Notes under the pieces: model-generated
Seen by the model: only the letters and a program-made list of their open reading frames with translations
Database searches by the model: none
Told to the model about the DNA's origin: nothing
Position numbers and translations under genes: made by a program
Source of the DNA: Streptomyces sp. NBC_01428
GTDB taxonomy: Bacteria; Actinomycetota; Actinomycetes; Streptomycetales; Streptomycetaceae
DNA length: 64,000 bases
Assembly: GCF_036231965.1 (NCBI RefSeq)
Contig: NZ_CP109499.1
Coordinates: 8,804,001-8,868,000 of the forward strand
Direction of reading: 5' to 3'
Shown here: positions 38,383 to 47,305 of the stretch, piece by piece
Numbering within the stretch: position 1 is the first letter of the stretch
How the letters are laid out: the number at the start of each line of letters is the position of its first letter

Positions 38383-41157
38383 ATGACACGGCGGTTGAGT
38401 TCCCGCGGCACCAGACTGACGGTTCTGCTCGCCACTGCGGCACTGGCCGGTGCCGGGCTGTGCGCCCCCGCGGTGGCGGCCGAGAAGGCCGCGCTCGTCA
38501 CCTCACCGGCCACGGTGGTCAACCCGTTCATCGGCACGTCGAACCAGGCCAACGACTTCCCCGGCGCCGACGTCCCGTTCGGCATGGTCCAGTGGAGCCC
38601 GGACACGCCCTCGCGGCCCCCCGGCGGCGGGTACGAGTACAACGACTCGTCCATCACCGGCTTCAGCCTCACCCACATCGCCGGCCCCGGCTGCGGAGCG
38701 GCCGGAGACATACCGGTGCTGCCCACGGTCGGCACGGTCAACACCGGTGCGACGGACGCTTTCTCGCACGCCAACGAGACGGCTTCGGCAGGCTCGTACA
38801 AGGTCGCCCTCAACAATCAGGTGACCACGGAGCTGACCACCACGACCCGCAGCGGCATGGCGCGCTTCACGTTCCCGGCGAGCAGTCAGGCCAACCTGAT
38901 CTTCAAGCTCACCGGAAGTCAGAACGGCGCCACCTCGACGCAGTTCACCAAAGTCTCGAGCACAGAGGTGAGCGGGCAGGTCACCAGCGGCCACTTCTGC
39001 GGCGCGGGCAACACCTACAGCGTCTACTTCGACATGGTCTTCGACCAGCCGTTCGCCTCGCAGGGCACCTCGATCGCGAAGACGCCGGCCGCCACCCCGT
39101 CGAAGCCTGCCACGGCGTCGAAGAACGCCGCAGAGAAACCCAACAAGCCGGTGCTCCACGGCAAGATCCCGAACGCGACGGCTCCGAAGGCGGCCAAGGA
39201 CGGCGCGACCCCGACCGCCGCGGCGTCGAACGGATACGTCACCTTCAACACCACCAACAACCCGGTGGTGCAGGCCAAGGTCGGCATCTCCTACGTCTCC
39301 GTCGCCAACGCGACCGCCAACCGGGCCGCGGAGAACTCCGGGTGGGACTTCAACGCGACCCGCACCGCCGCGCAGAACGCCTGGAACAGCGCACTCGGCA
39401 AGATCCAGATCGCCGGCGGGACGACCGCGCAGCAGCAGAGCTTCTACACCGCGCTCTACCACTCGCTGCTGCACCCGAACGTCATCAGTGACACCAACGG
39501 CCAGTACTACGGGTTCGACGGCAGAACCCACACCGTGGACACCGGGCACAAAGCCGCGTACGCGAACTACTCCGGCTGGGACATCTACCGCTCGCAGGCC
39601 CAACTCGAAGCACTCGTCGCGCCACAAGCCGCCTCGGACACGGCGCAGTCGATGGTCGACGACTACGCCCAGACCGGAGTCTTCCCCAAGTGGTCGGAGA
39701 ACAACGGCGAGTCCTACGTCATGGTGGGCGACCCGGCGGACGCCATCATCGCCGACTACTACGCCTTCGGCGCCAAGGACTTCGACACCACGACCGCCCT
39801 CGCCGACATGATCAAACAGGCGAGTTCGGCCAACAACGACCGGCCGGGGCTCAACTACCTCGACTCACCGGGCTACATGCCGCACGACGGCACCTACGGC
39901 TGCTGCAACTTCTACGGACCGGTCGCCACGACACTGGAGTACAACACCGCCGACTTCGCCCTCTCCGCGCTGGCCGGGGCCCTCGGCGACACCGGCCACC
40001 AGAAGACCTACGCCAACCGCGCGCAAGGCTGGCGCAACGTACTCAACCCCGCCTCCGGCTTCGTCGAACCCCGTAACGCCGGCGGCTCCTGGACCGGCGG
40101 CTTCGACCCCACCAGCGGCACCGACATGGTCGAGGCCGACTCCTGGATCTACACCGGGATGGTTCCGTTCAACGTGGGTGGTCTGGCGCACGCCAAGGGC
40201 GGCAACACCGCGATGAACCACTACCTGGACACCGTGCTGCGCAGCTACACCGGTGACAAGGGCTACGCGTGGGTCGGCAACGAGCCCAGCATCGAACTGC
40301 CCTGGGAATACGACTACACCGGGCAGCCCTACAAGACGCAGGGCACCGTACGGGCGATCCAGGACCAGATCTGGGCCAACACCCCCGCCGGACTGGCCGA
40401 CGGCAACGACGACCTCGGCGCGATGAGCGCCTGGTACGTGTGGTCCGCCCTCGGTATGTTCCCCGAGACACCGGGTACCTCTGATCTCGCCCTGGGCTCG
40501 CCCCTGTTCACCCACGCCGTGGTCACGCTTCCGTCGGGCAAGACCCTGACGATCAACGGCAACGGCGCCGCCGACAACGCCCCCTATGTGCAGTCCGCGA
40601 CGTGGAACGGCGCCGCGTGGAACAACGCCTTCGCCCCCACCACGGCGATCACGGCCGGAGGCACGCTGAACTACACCCTGGGCACCAGTGCCAACACGTC
40701 CTGGGCAACGGCCGCTTCCGCGGCGCCGCCCTCCTACGCGGGTGACACCGCGGCACCGGCCTCGCCCCGCATCGGGGCCATCACCTCGGCGGTGGCGGCG
40801 AACCTGTGCGTGGACGACGCGGGTTCCTCCACCACCGACGGCACCCACGCGCAGATCTGGGGCTGCAACAGCACCTACGCGCAGGACTGGATCGTCGCCG
40901 GCGACGGCTCGATCCGGACGCTGGGCAAATGCCTGGACGCCGACCACAGCGGGACCACCAACGGCACCCTGATCCAGCTGTGGACGTGCAACGGCAGCGG
41001 AGCCCAGCAGTGGACCGCGGGAGCCAACGGCTCGCTCGTCAACCCTCAGTCCAAGCTGTGCCTGGACGATCCCAACTCCAGCACGACCAACGGCACTCAA
41101 CTCCAGCTCTACACCTGCAACGGATCGGGCGCCCAGAACTGGAGACTGCCGACGTGA
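38383..41157 (+). CDS. Secreted GH92 alpha-mannosidase with ricin-B lectin domain
   Basis: A 924-residue exported enzyme. RBS AGAGGAG precedes ATG 38383. Signal peptide to about 32 (APAVAA). GH92 signatures include NPFIGTSNQANDFPGADVPF, YHSLLHPNVISD, YSGWDIYRSQ, GDPADAIIADYYAFG, WVGNEPSIELPW and DDLGAMSAWYVWSALGM. A low-complexity Ala/Pro/Lys insert lies near 225-285, which is unusual for the family. The C-terminal 125 residues are a ricin-B (CBM13) lectin with three QxW repeats (AQDW, AQQW, AQNW). GH92 enzymes are Ca2+-dependent exo-alpha-mannosidases acting on N-glycans or yeast mannan. Controlled by the paired operators upstream. Confidence 0.92.
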   Translation: MTRRLSSRGTRLTVLLATAALAGAGLCAPAVAAEKAALVTSPATVVNPFIGTSNQANDFPGADVPFGMVQWSPDTPSRPPGGGYEYNDSSITGFSLTHIAGPGCGAAGDIPVLPTVGTVNTGATDAFSHANETASAGSYKVALNNQVTTELTTTTRSGMARFTFPASSQANLIFKLTGSQNGATSTQFTKVSSTEVSGQVTSGHFCGAGNTYSVYFDMVFDQPFASQGTSIAKTPAATPSKPATASKNAAEKPNKPVLHGKIPNATAPKAAKDGATPTAAASNGYVTFNTTNNPVVQAKVGISYVSVANATANRAAENSGWDFNATRTAAQNAWNSALGKIQIAGGTTAQQQSFYTALYHSLLHPNVISDTNGQYYGFDGRTHTVDTGHKAAYANYSGWDIYRSQAQLEALVAPQAASDTAQSMVDDYAQTGVFPKWSENNGESYVMVGDPADAIIADYYAFGAKDFDTTTALADMIKQASSANNDRPGLNYLDSPGYMPHDGTYGCCNFYGPVATTLEYNTADFALSALAGALGDTGHQKTYANRAQGWRNVLNPASGFVEPRNAGGSWTGGFDPTSGTDMVEADSWIYTGMVPFNVGGLAHAKGGNTAMNHYLDTVLRSYTGDKGYAWVGNEPSIELPWEYDYTGQPYKTQGTVRAIQDQIWANTPAGLADGNDDLGAMSAWYVWSALGMFPETPGTSDLALGSPLFTHAVVTLPSGKTLTINGNGAADNAPYVQSATWNGAAWNNAFAPTTAITAGGTLNYTLGTSANTSWATAASAAPPSYAGDTAAPASPRIGAITSAVAANLCVDDAGSSTTDGTHAQIWGCNSTYAQDWIVAGDGSIRTLGKCLDADHSGTTNGTLIQLWTCNGSGAQQWTAGANGSLVNPQSKLCLDDPNSSTTNGTQLQLYTCNGSGAQNWRLPT

Positions 41158-41208
41158 GTCCTCCGCACGAGTAGCGCGAACCTCCACCACCGGACCGGTT
41201 CCGTCCAT

Positions 41209-41256
41209 CGCGTGCCCGTGTGTCCTGACCACTCGGCCAGGACACACGGGCACGCG
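41209..41256. terminator. Terminator after GH92, 19-bp perfect stem
   Basis: 41209-41227 pairs with 41238-41256 around a 10-base loop. It follows the GH92 stop by about 50 bp. Confidence 0.8.
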
Positions 41257-41363
41257 GCCTGCGGTCGGTCGATCGGTACGGCAGCCGGCCCACCGGTTGC
41301 GCTCCGTCCGGTGCGGTCGGTGAGGATGAGGGCAGACAGACAGGGCGGCGAGGGGGAGCGACC

Positions 41364-42614
41364 ATGCTCGTATCAACCGGAAACAGAACGCGTGGGGGAG
41401 CGGCGGTCGCCGTCGCTCTGGCCACCCTGCTCACGGCCTCCGGATGCGAAGCCGGCCACGACGCGAGGGATCCCCGTGCCACGGCCTCCGCGGATGCGGC
41501 TGGTTCCGGGCCTTCGGACAGTTCGGCCGAGTCGTCAACAGGCAGCCTGACGTGGGAGTTCGAGCACATAGCCGACTTCAGCGGTAAGTTCGAGGACGTA
41601 GCTGTTCTCGCCGCCGACGATATCTGGGCGGTGGGGACGGAGAACAACGGCCGGGCCAATGCTCACCTGTTGCACTACGACGGCACGGGCTGGAAGCAGG
41701 AGCCCCTCCCCGCCGCGCTGGGCGACAGTCTCTACCCGCCCAGGTTCGAAGAGGTCGGGGAGAACCAGCTCTGGCTGCGACCGCAGAGTGATGCGAGCGG
41801 CTCTGATCGGAACTGGGCACGGTGGGACGGCATCCGATGGTCCGCCGTGCCGAACCCCCCGCCGGGCAAGGCCAGGGTCTTCCGGGCGACAGGCCCGGAC
41901 GACATCTGGACCCTCGTGGGCGAGCAGTCCGCCCAGCACTGGGACGGCAGCCGGTGGTCGGCGAGCCGACTGCCGTTCCCCACGGCGGACCTCGCCGTGG
42001 CGGGACCGAGGGACGTGTGGGCGGTCGGCGGCCGCGACACGGGGCCGGGCACCGACCTGGCCGGCGGGGAGCGCTACAGCCAACCCGCCTCGGCACACTG
42101 GGACGGCGTGTCCTGGAAGCCGGTGGACACGCCTCAGGCCCGGTTCGACGAGCCGCTCCCGCCGGAGCCCGGCGCCGGCCTCCTCCATGTCTTCGCGTTC
42201 GCGGGCGATGACGTACGTGCCTACGGCAGCAACAGCTTCAACCACGGCGAGATCGACAACGAACCCGCGGACGAGTTCATCCAACTCCGGTGGGACGGGT
42301 CGAAGTGGGCCGAGCAGAATCCCGCGCCCGGCGGATGCGACTGGCGGACTCCCGTGGGACGGGACGACAACGGGCTGTTCCTGAACGGCAACTGGTACCT
42401 GACCGATGACGGCAACTGCGTGAAGATCGGGCGGCACCGCCTGCCCACGTCGACCGGGGCGCGGCCGGCCTCGAACCAGTCACTGTGGCTGGAGGAGATC
42501 CAGCGGGTGCCCGGCACCGACGAGTGGCTGGGCGCGGGCCAGGTCGAGGTGAACCAGAGCGGTGATCCCTTCAGCGCCCCCGTCATTGTCCGCCTGAAGC
42601 GCGCCGCGGCCTGA
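41364..42614 (+). CDS. Lipoprotein of unknown function, propeller-like
   Basis: A 416-residue predicted lipoprotein. The signal peptide ends in the lipobox LTASGC (Cys28), so the mature protein is anchored on the outer face of the membrane. A Ser/Ala linker follows. The rest has repeated W-D-G-[TS]-x-W units (HYDGTGWKQ, RWDGIRWSA, HWDGSRWSA, HWDGVSWKP, RWDGSKWAE) alternating with DDIWAVG, DDIWTLV and DVWAVGG. The repeats suggest a six- or seven-bladed beta-propeller. No active site is seen. RBS GGGGGAG before ATG. Confidence 0.82.
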   Translation: MLVSTGNRTRGGAAVAVALATLLTASGCEAGHDARDPRATASADAAGSGPSDSSAESSTGSLTWEFEHIADFSGKFEDVAVLAADDIWAVGTENNGRANAHLLHYDGTGWKQEPLPAALGDSLYPPRFEEVGENQLWLRPQSDASGSDRNWARWDGIRWSAVPNPPPGKARVFRATGPDDIWTLVGEQSAQHWDGSRWSASRLPFPTADLAVAGPRDVWAVGGRDTGPGTDLAGGERYSQPASAHWDGVSWKPVDTPQARFDEPLPPEPGAGLLHVFAFAGDDVRAYGSNSFNHGEIDNEPADEFIQLRWDGSKWAEQNPAPGGCDWRTPVGRDDNGLFLNGNWYLTDDGNCVKIGRHRLPTSTGARPASNQSLWLEEIQRVPGTDEWLGAGQVEVNQSGDPFSAPVIVRLKRAAA

Positions 42615-42643
42615 ACGGCTGCCCGCGCCCGCTTCGTGGCGAC

Positions 42644-42682
42644 CGGCGGGACCGAACCGGCGTGCTCGGGCCGGTCCCGCCG
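42644..42682. terminator. Bidirectional terminator hairpin
   Basis: CGGCGGGACCG (42644-42654) pairs perfectly with 42672-42682. It sits between the convergent lipoprotein and ADP-ribosyltransferase genes. Confidence 0.7.
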
Positions 42683-42697
42683 CGCATGCTCCGGTGC

Positions 42698-43414
42698 TCA
42701 GTGGGAGGGAGCGGCCTGAGCGGTCTGTCGGTTGTCGACGGGGCGGAAGTCCTTGTTCGTGACGCAGCCCAGGTTCTTGTAGATGTTCGCGTTCGTCTCG
42801 GGGTCCTGGCCGGCCCAGTGGTACTGGCACGCGCCCTCGATGTACCTGCCCTGCACCCCGCCGGGGAAGTCGATCTCCTTGTTCCACAGGTACTGCGACT
42901 GGATGCCCGTCATCCGGGCCGTGGCGTTCACGTCGATCCCGCCCGGTGCCTGGATCGCGTAGACCCAGCCGTCCTTGCCGCCTCCGGTGGCGAAGCCCTG
43001 GGCCACCCACCGGTCGCACGACGTGCTGAGGTGCGCGGAGTTCTGACCGCCTCCACCGATGATCCACTTCGCCAACGGCGTCAGATCCGTGCCGAGAGGC
43101 GTGAAGCCGCTGCGGAAGATCGCCTGCGGGTCCGGACGGGTGTCACCCCGCCAGAGGGTGTTCACGTCGTGGCGCCAGTACCAGCCCTCGCGCAGCGCGG
43201 CCACGTCGACCTGCGAGCGCAGACCGCGGTTCGTCGTCGTCTGAGACCACTCGGAGGACCGGTAGCCACCCGTCGGGCCGCACGGCCCGGTGTCACGGAT
43301 CTGCTCCGGGGTCCCCGGGAAGGGATCCGTCGCGGCATCCGCGGAAGCGGCGAACGTCAGTGAAGCGACAAGAAGGGAGGCGGCGGAAGCGATCCGCAGC
43401 GCGGTCTTGAACAT
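42698..43414 (-). CDS. Secreted scabin/pierisin-like ADP-ribosyltransferase
   Basis: A 238-residue exported protein. Signal peptide 1-27 (AASLLVASLTFAASADA). The R-S-E triad of the CT/pierisin class of mono-ADP-ribosyltransferases is visible: Arg89 in TLWRGDTRPDP, the STS motif Ser130-Thr131-Ser132 (NSAHLSTS) and Glu180 in NKEIDFPGGV. Spacing is close to that of scabin, the guanine-modifying toxin of S. scabies. The residue two before the Glu is Asn178, whereas scabin has Gln (QxE), so specificity may differ. Four Cys may form disulphides. No immunity gene is seen beside it. RBS is plausible and the gene is monocistronic. Confidence 0.8.
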   Translation of the reverse strand: MFKTALRIASAASLLVASLTFAASADAATDPFPGTPEQIRDTGPCGPTGGYRSSEWSQTTTNRGLRSQVDVAALREGWYWRHDVNTLWRGDTRPDPQAIFRSGFTPLGTDLTPLAKWIIGGGGQNSAHLSTSCDRWVAQGFATGGGKDGWVYAIQAPGGIDVNATARMTGIQSQYLWNKEIDFPGGVQGRYIEGACQYHWAGQDPETNANIYKNLGCVTNKDFRPVDNRQTAQAAPSH

Positions 43415-43742
43415 GGTCGGGCAGGCCTCTCAGTCGGACATCCGGCTCCCGACTCCTAGCCCGGGCGACCTCCGCAAGCACGGAGTCGTCGCCCTGATCA
43501 CCCGCCGGCACCACTGACGCCACTCACCCGGCTCTGACCGGCGGTCGGATCACCCGATAAGTCGTCAGGTGTCGTGCTGCGGTCGACTGCCCCGCCGGCC
43601 ACCAGGACTCCGAATGACCTCACCTGTCCGCCAGTTGTGGGGGAGTGCCTGTGGGAGGGCGCCCATCGAAGCGGCCCGCTGTCCCGCTTGACTGTTGTCC
43701 CGCTTGACCGCGATTCGGCTGACCGCGCGGGTGCGCGCCGGC
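43415..43742. other. Intergenic region with short direct repeat
   Basis: 328 bp upstream of the ADP-ribosyltransferase and downstream of GH36. TGTCCCGCTTGAC occurs twice with a 16-bp period (from 43680 and 43696). It must hold the promoter of the toxin-like gene on the minus strand; CTAGGAGT near 43455 is a weak -10 candidate. No coding frame is convincing. Confidence 0.45.
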
Positions 43743-45875
43743 TCACCCTCCGTCCGGCACCCGGACCAGATGCAGCGCGGCGCTGGCCCACTCGCCGCTC
43801 GGCAGGTCGACGTCCAGCCCGTACTCGGTGAGTACGGTCGCGTGGTGCACGCGGCCGGACGCGACGTCCCGGTAGCGGGTGCCCGGCGGCAGGCCGCGCA
43901 GTCGGACGGGCGGTCGGGGGGAGCCGTGGCGGGGGCTGCGCCGGTAGGCGAGCAGCAGGAGTTCTCCCGCGTCCTCGGCGAGATACTGCACGGCCGAGAC
44001 GGCTTCGCCGAGCGGTTCACCGAGCCGGAACTGGCGTCCCCGCTGGACCAGATGCCGTACCTCCTTGTACTCCGCGACGAGCCCGGCCGCCTCGGTCAGG
44101 TCCTCCTCCGGCCAGTGGGTCAGGTCGCCGCCGATGCCGAGCAGCCCGGCCCAGGCGACATGGAAGCGGAACCGGAGGGGGACCGAGAGCCCGGTGAGCT
44201 GGTTCGGGACGTCGGTCACCCAGGCGGACATCACCCGGGCCGGGTACACCTGGCCGAACCCGTGCTGGATGGCCAGCCGGTCCACCGCGTCGGTGTTGTC
44301 GGAGGTCCAGGCCTGGTCGGTGCGTGCGAGGATCCCCGGATCCACGCGGCCCCCGCCGCCTCCGCACGCCTCGATGCGGAGTCCGGGGTGGTCGGCACGG
44401 AGTCGGTCGAGGACGTCGTAGAGACGGGTGACGTACCGGGTCCAGAGGCGGTCGCCGCCGTCGGGTTCGTCCGGCCAGCCGGCTTCGCCGAAGGCGCGGT
44501 TCATGTCCCACTTGAGGAAGTCGAGGTCGTTGTCGGCGACCAGGCGCGTCAGCCAGTCGTACGCCCAGTCGGCCACGTCCTGCCGGGCGAGGTTGAGGAC
44601 GAGTTGATTGCGCATCTCCGTACGGGCGCGGCCGGGCACGTGAAGGACCCAGTCGGGGTGGGCACGGTACAGGTCGCTGTCGGGGTTGACCATCTCCGGT
44701 TCCACCCAGATGCCGAAGCGCATGCCGAGGTCGTGCACGGCGCGCGCCAACGGGCCGAGCCCCGCCGGGAAACGGTCCGGCGCCGGTGTCCAGTCGCCGA
44801 GTCCGGCCCGGTCGCTGCGCCGGGCGCCGAACCAGCCGTCGTCCACGACGTACAGCTCGACGCCGAGCCGGGCCGCGCGTTCGGCCAGGGCGAGTTGGCC
44901 GGCCTCGGTGACGTCGAAGCCCGTGGCCTCCCACGAGTTGTAGAGCACGGGAGCGGTCTCGTCCGCGTGCCGGAGGACGTGGGTGCGCAAGTAGGCGTGC
45001 CAGGTGCGGCTCGTGGTGCCGAAGCCGCCGTCGCTGCACAGGCCCGCGAGGACGGGCGTCGTGTACTCCTCGCCCGGTCCGAGCGGCACACGCGTACCGT
45101 CGTGTCCCGCGCCGCCGGTCAGGCCGGCGCGTCCGTCCGGGGTGCGCTGCACGGTCAGTCGCCAGCTCCCGCTCCACGCGAGGACCGTGCTCCACACCCG
45201 TCCATGGTCCTCGTCGGCCGTCCCGTCGTCGAGCATGGCCCAGGGGTTGGCGTGGTGGCTGGTGATCCCGCGCCGACTGGTCAGCACCGTTTCGCCGTAC
45301 GGCGCCGGTTCCCGACGCAGCTGGGTCTCGGCGGACCACTGCCCGGTGACGTGGCTGAGGCGATAGTCCGCGAGCGGCGGCAGGGTCCACGCCGCCGAGT
45401 CGGCGCGCAGCAACTCCACCGCGCTGTCACCGGCGTTGCGCACCACGGTCCACCGCTCGATCACGTCCGTGTCGGCGCGCACCCGGTAGTGCAGAGCGAC
45501 GTGCACCGGATGGAGGCGGTCACGGAAGCCGAGGACGAGTTCGGCGGTGGGGCCCTCCTGCGTGACCTGGTGTTCCGTCGGCAGCCAGGCGAAGCCGCGT
45601 GAGCCGTCGGCGTAGCGGAGCTGCAGGGACGGCGGCCCGTACCGGGTTCCTCCGTCGACGGGCAGCTCCTCACCCACCGTAGGCCGGCCCTCGAAACTGC
45701 TGGGCGGCTCCTTGGCCGGCTCGACCAGCGCGTCCGCCTCCTCGGTGCTGAGACGCGGGCCCCAGGCCACATGGCAGGGAGATCCGGTCTCGTCGATCCG
45801 CACGGCGTACGACGTGCGTGGAGTGGTCAGCAGCCAGACGCCGGTGGCCGGAGACTGGGAGATGAGCGACGGCAT
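43743..45875 (-). CDS. GH36 alpha-galactosidase (cytoplasmic)
   Basis: A 710-residue enzyme without a signal peptide. The N-terminal beta-supersandwich spans about 1-310, then the catalytic barrel: LYNSWEATGFDVTE, YVVDDGWFGAR, FGIWVEPEMVNPDSD, the nucleophile Asp in FLKWDMNR, EACGGGGGRVDPG, and the acid/base Asp in TSDNTDAVDRL. It would hydrolyse alpha-1,6-galactosides (melibiose, raffinose) inside the cell. ATG 45875 is preferred over GTG 45884. Divergent from the ROK regulator at 46054, which probably controls it. Confidence 0.93.
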   Translation of the reverse strand: MPSLISQSPATGVWLLTTPRTSYAVRIDETGSPCHVAWGPRLSTEEADALVEPAKEPPSSFEGRPTVGEELPVDGGTRYGPPSLQLRYADGSRGFAWLPTEHQVTQEGPTAELVLGFRDRLHPVHVALHYRVRADTDVIERWTVVRNAGDSAVELLRADSAAWTLPPLADYRLSHVTGQWSAETQLRREPAPYGETVLTSRRGITSHHANPWAMLDDGTADEDHGRVWSTVLAWSGSWRLTVQRTPDGRAGLTGGAGHDGTRVPLGPGEEYTTPVLAGLCSDGGFGTTSRTWHAYLRTHVLRHADETAPVLYNSWEATGFDVTEAGQLALAERAARLGVELYVVDDGWFGARRSDRAGLGDWTPAPDRFPAGLGPLARAVHDLGMRFGIWVEPEMVNPDSDLYRAHPDWVLHVPGRARTEMRNQLVLNLARQDVADWAYDWLTRLVADNDLDFLKWDMNRAFGEAGWPDEPDGGDRLWTRYVTRLYDVLDRLRADHPGLRIEACGGGGGRVDPGILARTDQAWTSDNTDAVDRLAIQHGFGQVYPARVMSAWVTDVPNQLTGLSVPLRFRFHVAWAGLLGIGGDLTHWPEEDLTEAAGLVAEYKEVRHLVQRGRQFRLGEPLGEAVSAVQYLAEDAGELLLLAYRRSPRHGSPRPPVRLRGLPPGTRYRDVASGRVHHATVLTEYGLDVDLPSGEWASAALHLVRVPDGG

Positions 45876-45931
45876 GGGCCTCACGATCCAGAAGATGGCT
45901 AACGCGCCCCGAAGCCAAGCGCTTCCTTGGA

Positions 45932-45942
45932 TTGACTGTCAA
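45932..45942. promoter_or_regulatory. TTGAC-T-GTCAA dyad, candidate ROK operator
   Basis: A perfect 11-bp palindrome in the gap between GH36 and the ROK regulator. A related but looser pair, TTGACAG and AACAGTCA, lies near 46018-46040 just before the ROK start. Their shared TGAC core suggests one regulator binds both. Confidence 0.45.
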
Positions 45943-46053
45943 CCCCCGCTGCGGAGACGAGATATGAAGCCGGAACGGCGGTTCACCGGCAGCGTCCAAC
46001 CGATCTGACTTCTTTCATTGACAGCGGAAATTAACAGTCATAGGTTCCCGGCC

Positions 46054-47265
46054 ATGCAGTCGCCCACCGCTGTGGAGACGTTCCCGGCCAACACGCCGGC
46101 CGCCGCCCAGGTCTTCACCACGGTTCTCGTGCACGGCCCCCTCACCCGGCTGGAGGCGGCCGGGCGTTCCGGCCTGTCGCCGGCCGCCGTCACCAAGGCG
46201 GTCCGGCCCCTGCTGGAAGCCGGCTACCTCCTGGAGGACGCCAACGCGGAGGCGCCCCCCGCACTCGGCCGGCCCGCCAACCTGCTGCGGGTGGACGGCG
46301 GACGGGCCTTCTTCGTCGGTCTGAAGTTCACCGGCGACGAGGTCATCGGTGTCCTGGCCGACCTGTGCTGCCGGGTCAGGGCCCACCGGCGTCTGCCGCT
46401 CGGCGGTCGCGCGCCGGAGGACGTGCTCGCCGCGGCGGCGGCCCTGGTGCGCGAACTGCTGGCGGAGGCGGAGGAGTTCGGCGTACCCGTCCTCGGACTC
46501 GGGATCGCCGTGTCCGGAGACGTGGACCGCGCCGAGGGAACCGTGCGCTACTCGCCCTTCCTGGACTGGCACGACGTTACGCTCGCCGAACGCGCCTTTC
46601 TGGCCTGCGGCCTGCCGGTCACGGTGGACAACGACGTGCGTGCCCTCACCGTCGCCGAGCAGTGGTTCGGCGGCGGCGCCGGACTCTCGGACTTCGCCGT
46701 CGTCACGGTGGGCGCCGGCATCGGCTGCGGTCTTGTGGTGCACGGCAGGGTCGTCGCCGGCGCGCACGGCGTCGCCGGCGAGATCGGCCACGTCACCGTC
46801 GACCCGGACGGCCCGCTCTGCCACTGCGGCAACCGCGGTTGCGTGGAGGCGATCGCGGCGGACGGCGCGATCCTCGCCCGTGTACGGGAGGTCACCGGCA
46901 CGGACATCACCGACATCGCGCAGGCCATCGACCTCGCCCACGGGGGCGACGACAGAATCCGAGCCGTCTACGCGGCGGCGGGGGACGCGATCGGCAAGGG
47001 CATCGCCACCGTCGCCAACCTGCTCGGACCCGCCCGCGTGATCATCTCCGGCGAGGGCCTCGCCGCCTATGACCTGTTCGCCGACCAGATCCGCGACGCG
47101 TTCGCCGCGGCGGCCTTCGGATCCGCCGCCCGGTGCGAGGTGCACACCCGCCCGCTCCCCTTCGAGCAGTGGGCACGCGGCGCCGCCGCGACCGCCATCC
47201 AGTCCTTCATCAGCGCGAACCACCCGTTCCCCGACGGACTCACCACCGGCTCGGGCAAGGGCTGA
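46054..47265 (+). CDS. ROK-family sugar-responsive repressor
   Basis: A 403-residue ROK protein. The N-terminal winged helix (about 15-75) contains GPLTRLEAAGRSGLSPAAVT. The kinase-like ROK domain follows with VGLKFTGDEVIGVLAD, GIAVSGDVD, VDNDVRALTVAEQWFGGG and the zinc site GHVTVDPDGPLCHCGNRGC. Such proteins bind sugars and repress catabolic genes; no ATP-phosphate motif of glucokinase is kept in full. It is flanked by two alpha-galactosidases, so a galactoside or galactose is the likely signal. The ATG is preferred over an upstream TTG in the promoter. The next gene starts 40 bp downstream. Confidence 0.92.
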   Translation: MQSPTAVETFPANTPAAAQVFTTVLVHGPLTRLEAAGRSGLSPAAVTKAVRPLLEAGYLLEDANAEAPPALGRPANLLRVDGGRAFFVGLKFTGDEVIGVLADLCCRVRAHRRLPLGGRAPEDVLAAAAALVRELLAEAEEFGVPVLGLGIAVSGDVDRAEGTVRYSPFLDWHDVTLAERAFLACGLPVTVDNDVRALTVAEQWFGGGAGLSDFAVVTVGAGIGCGLVVHGRVVAGAHGVAGEIGHVTVDPDGPLCHCGNRGCVEAIAADGAILARVREVTGTDITDIAQAIDLAHGGDDRIRAVYAAAGDAIGKGIATVANLLGPARVIISGEGLAAYDLFADQIRDAFAAAAFGSAARCEVHTRPLPFEQWARGAAATAIQSFISANHPFPDGLTTGSGKG

Positions 47266-47305
47266 GCCGCCCCTACCCCCACCGCAACCTCAGGAGGCCC
47301 GACCC

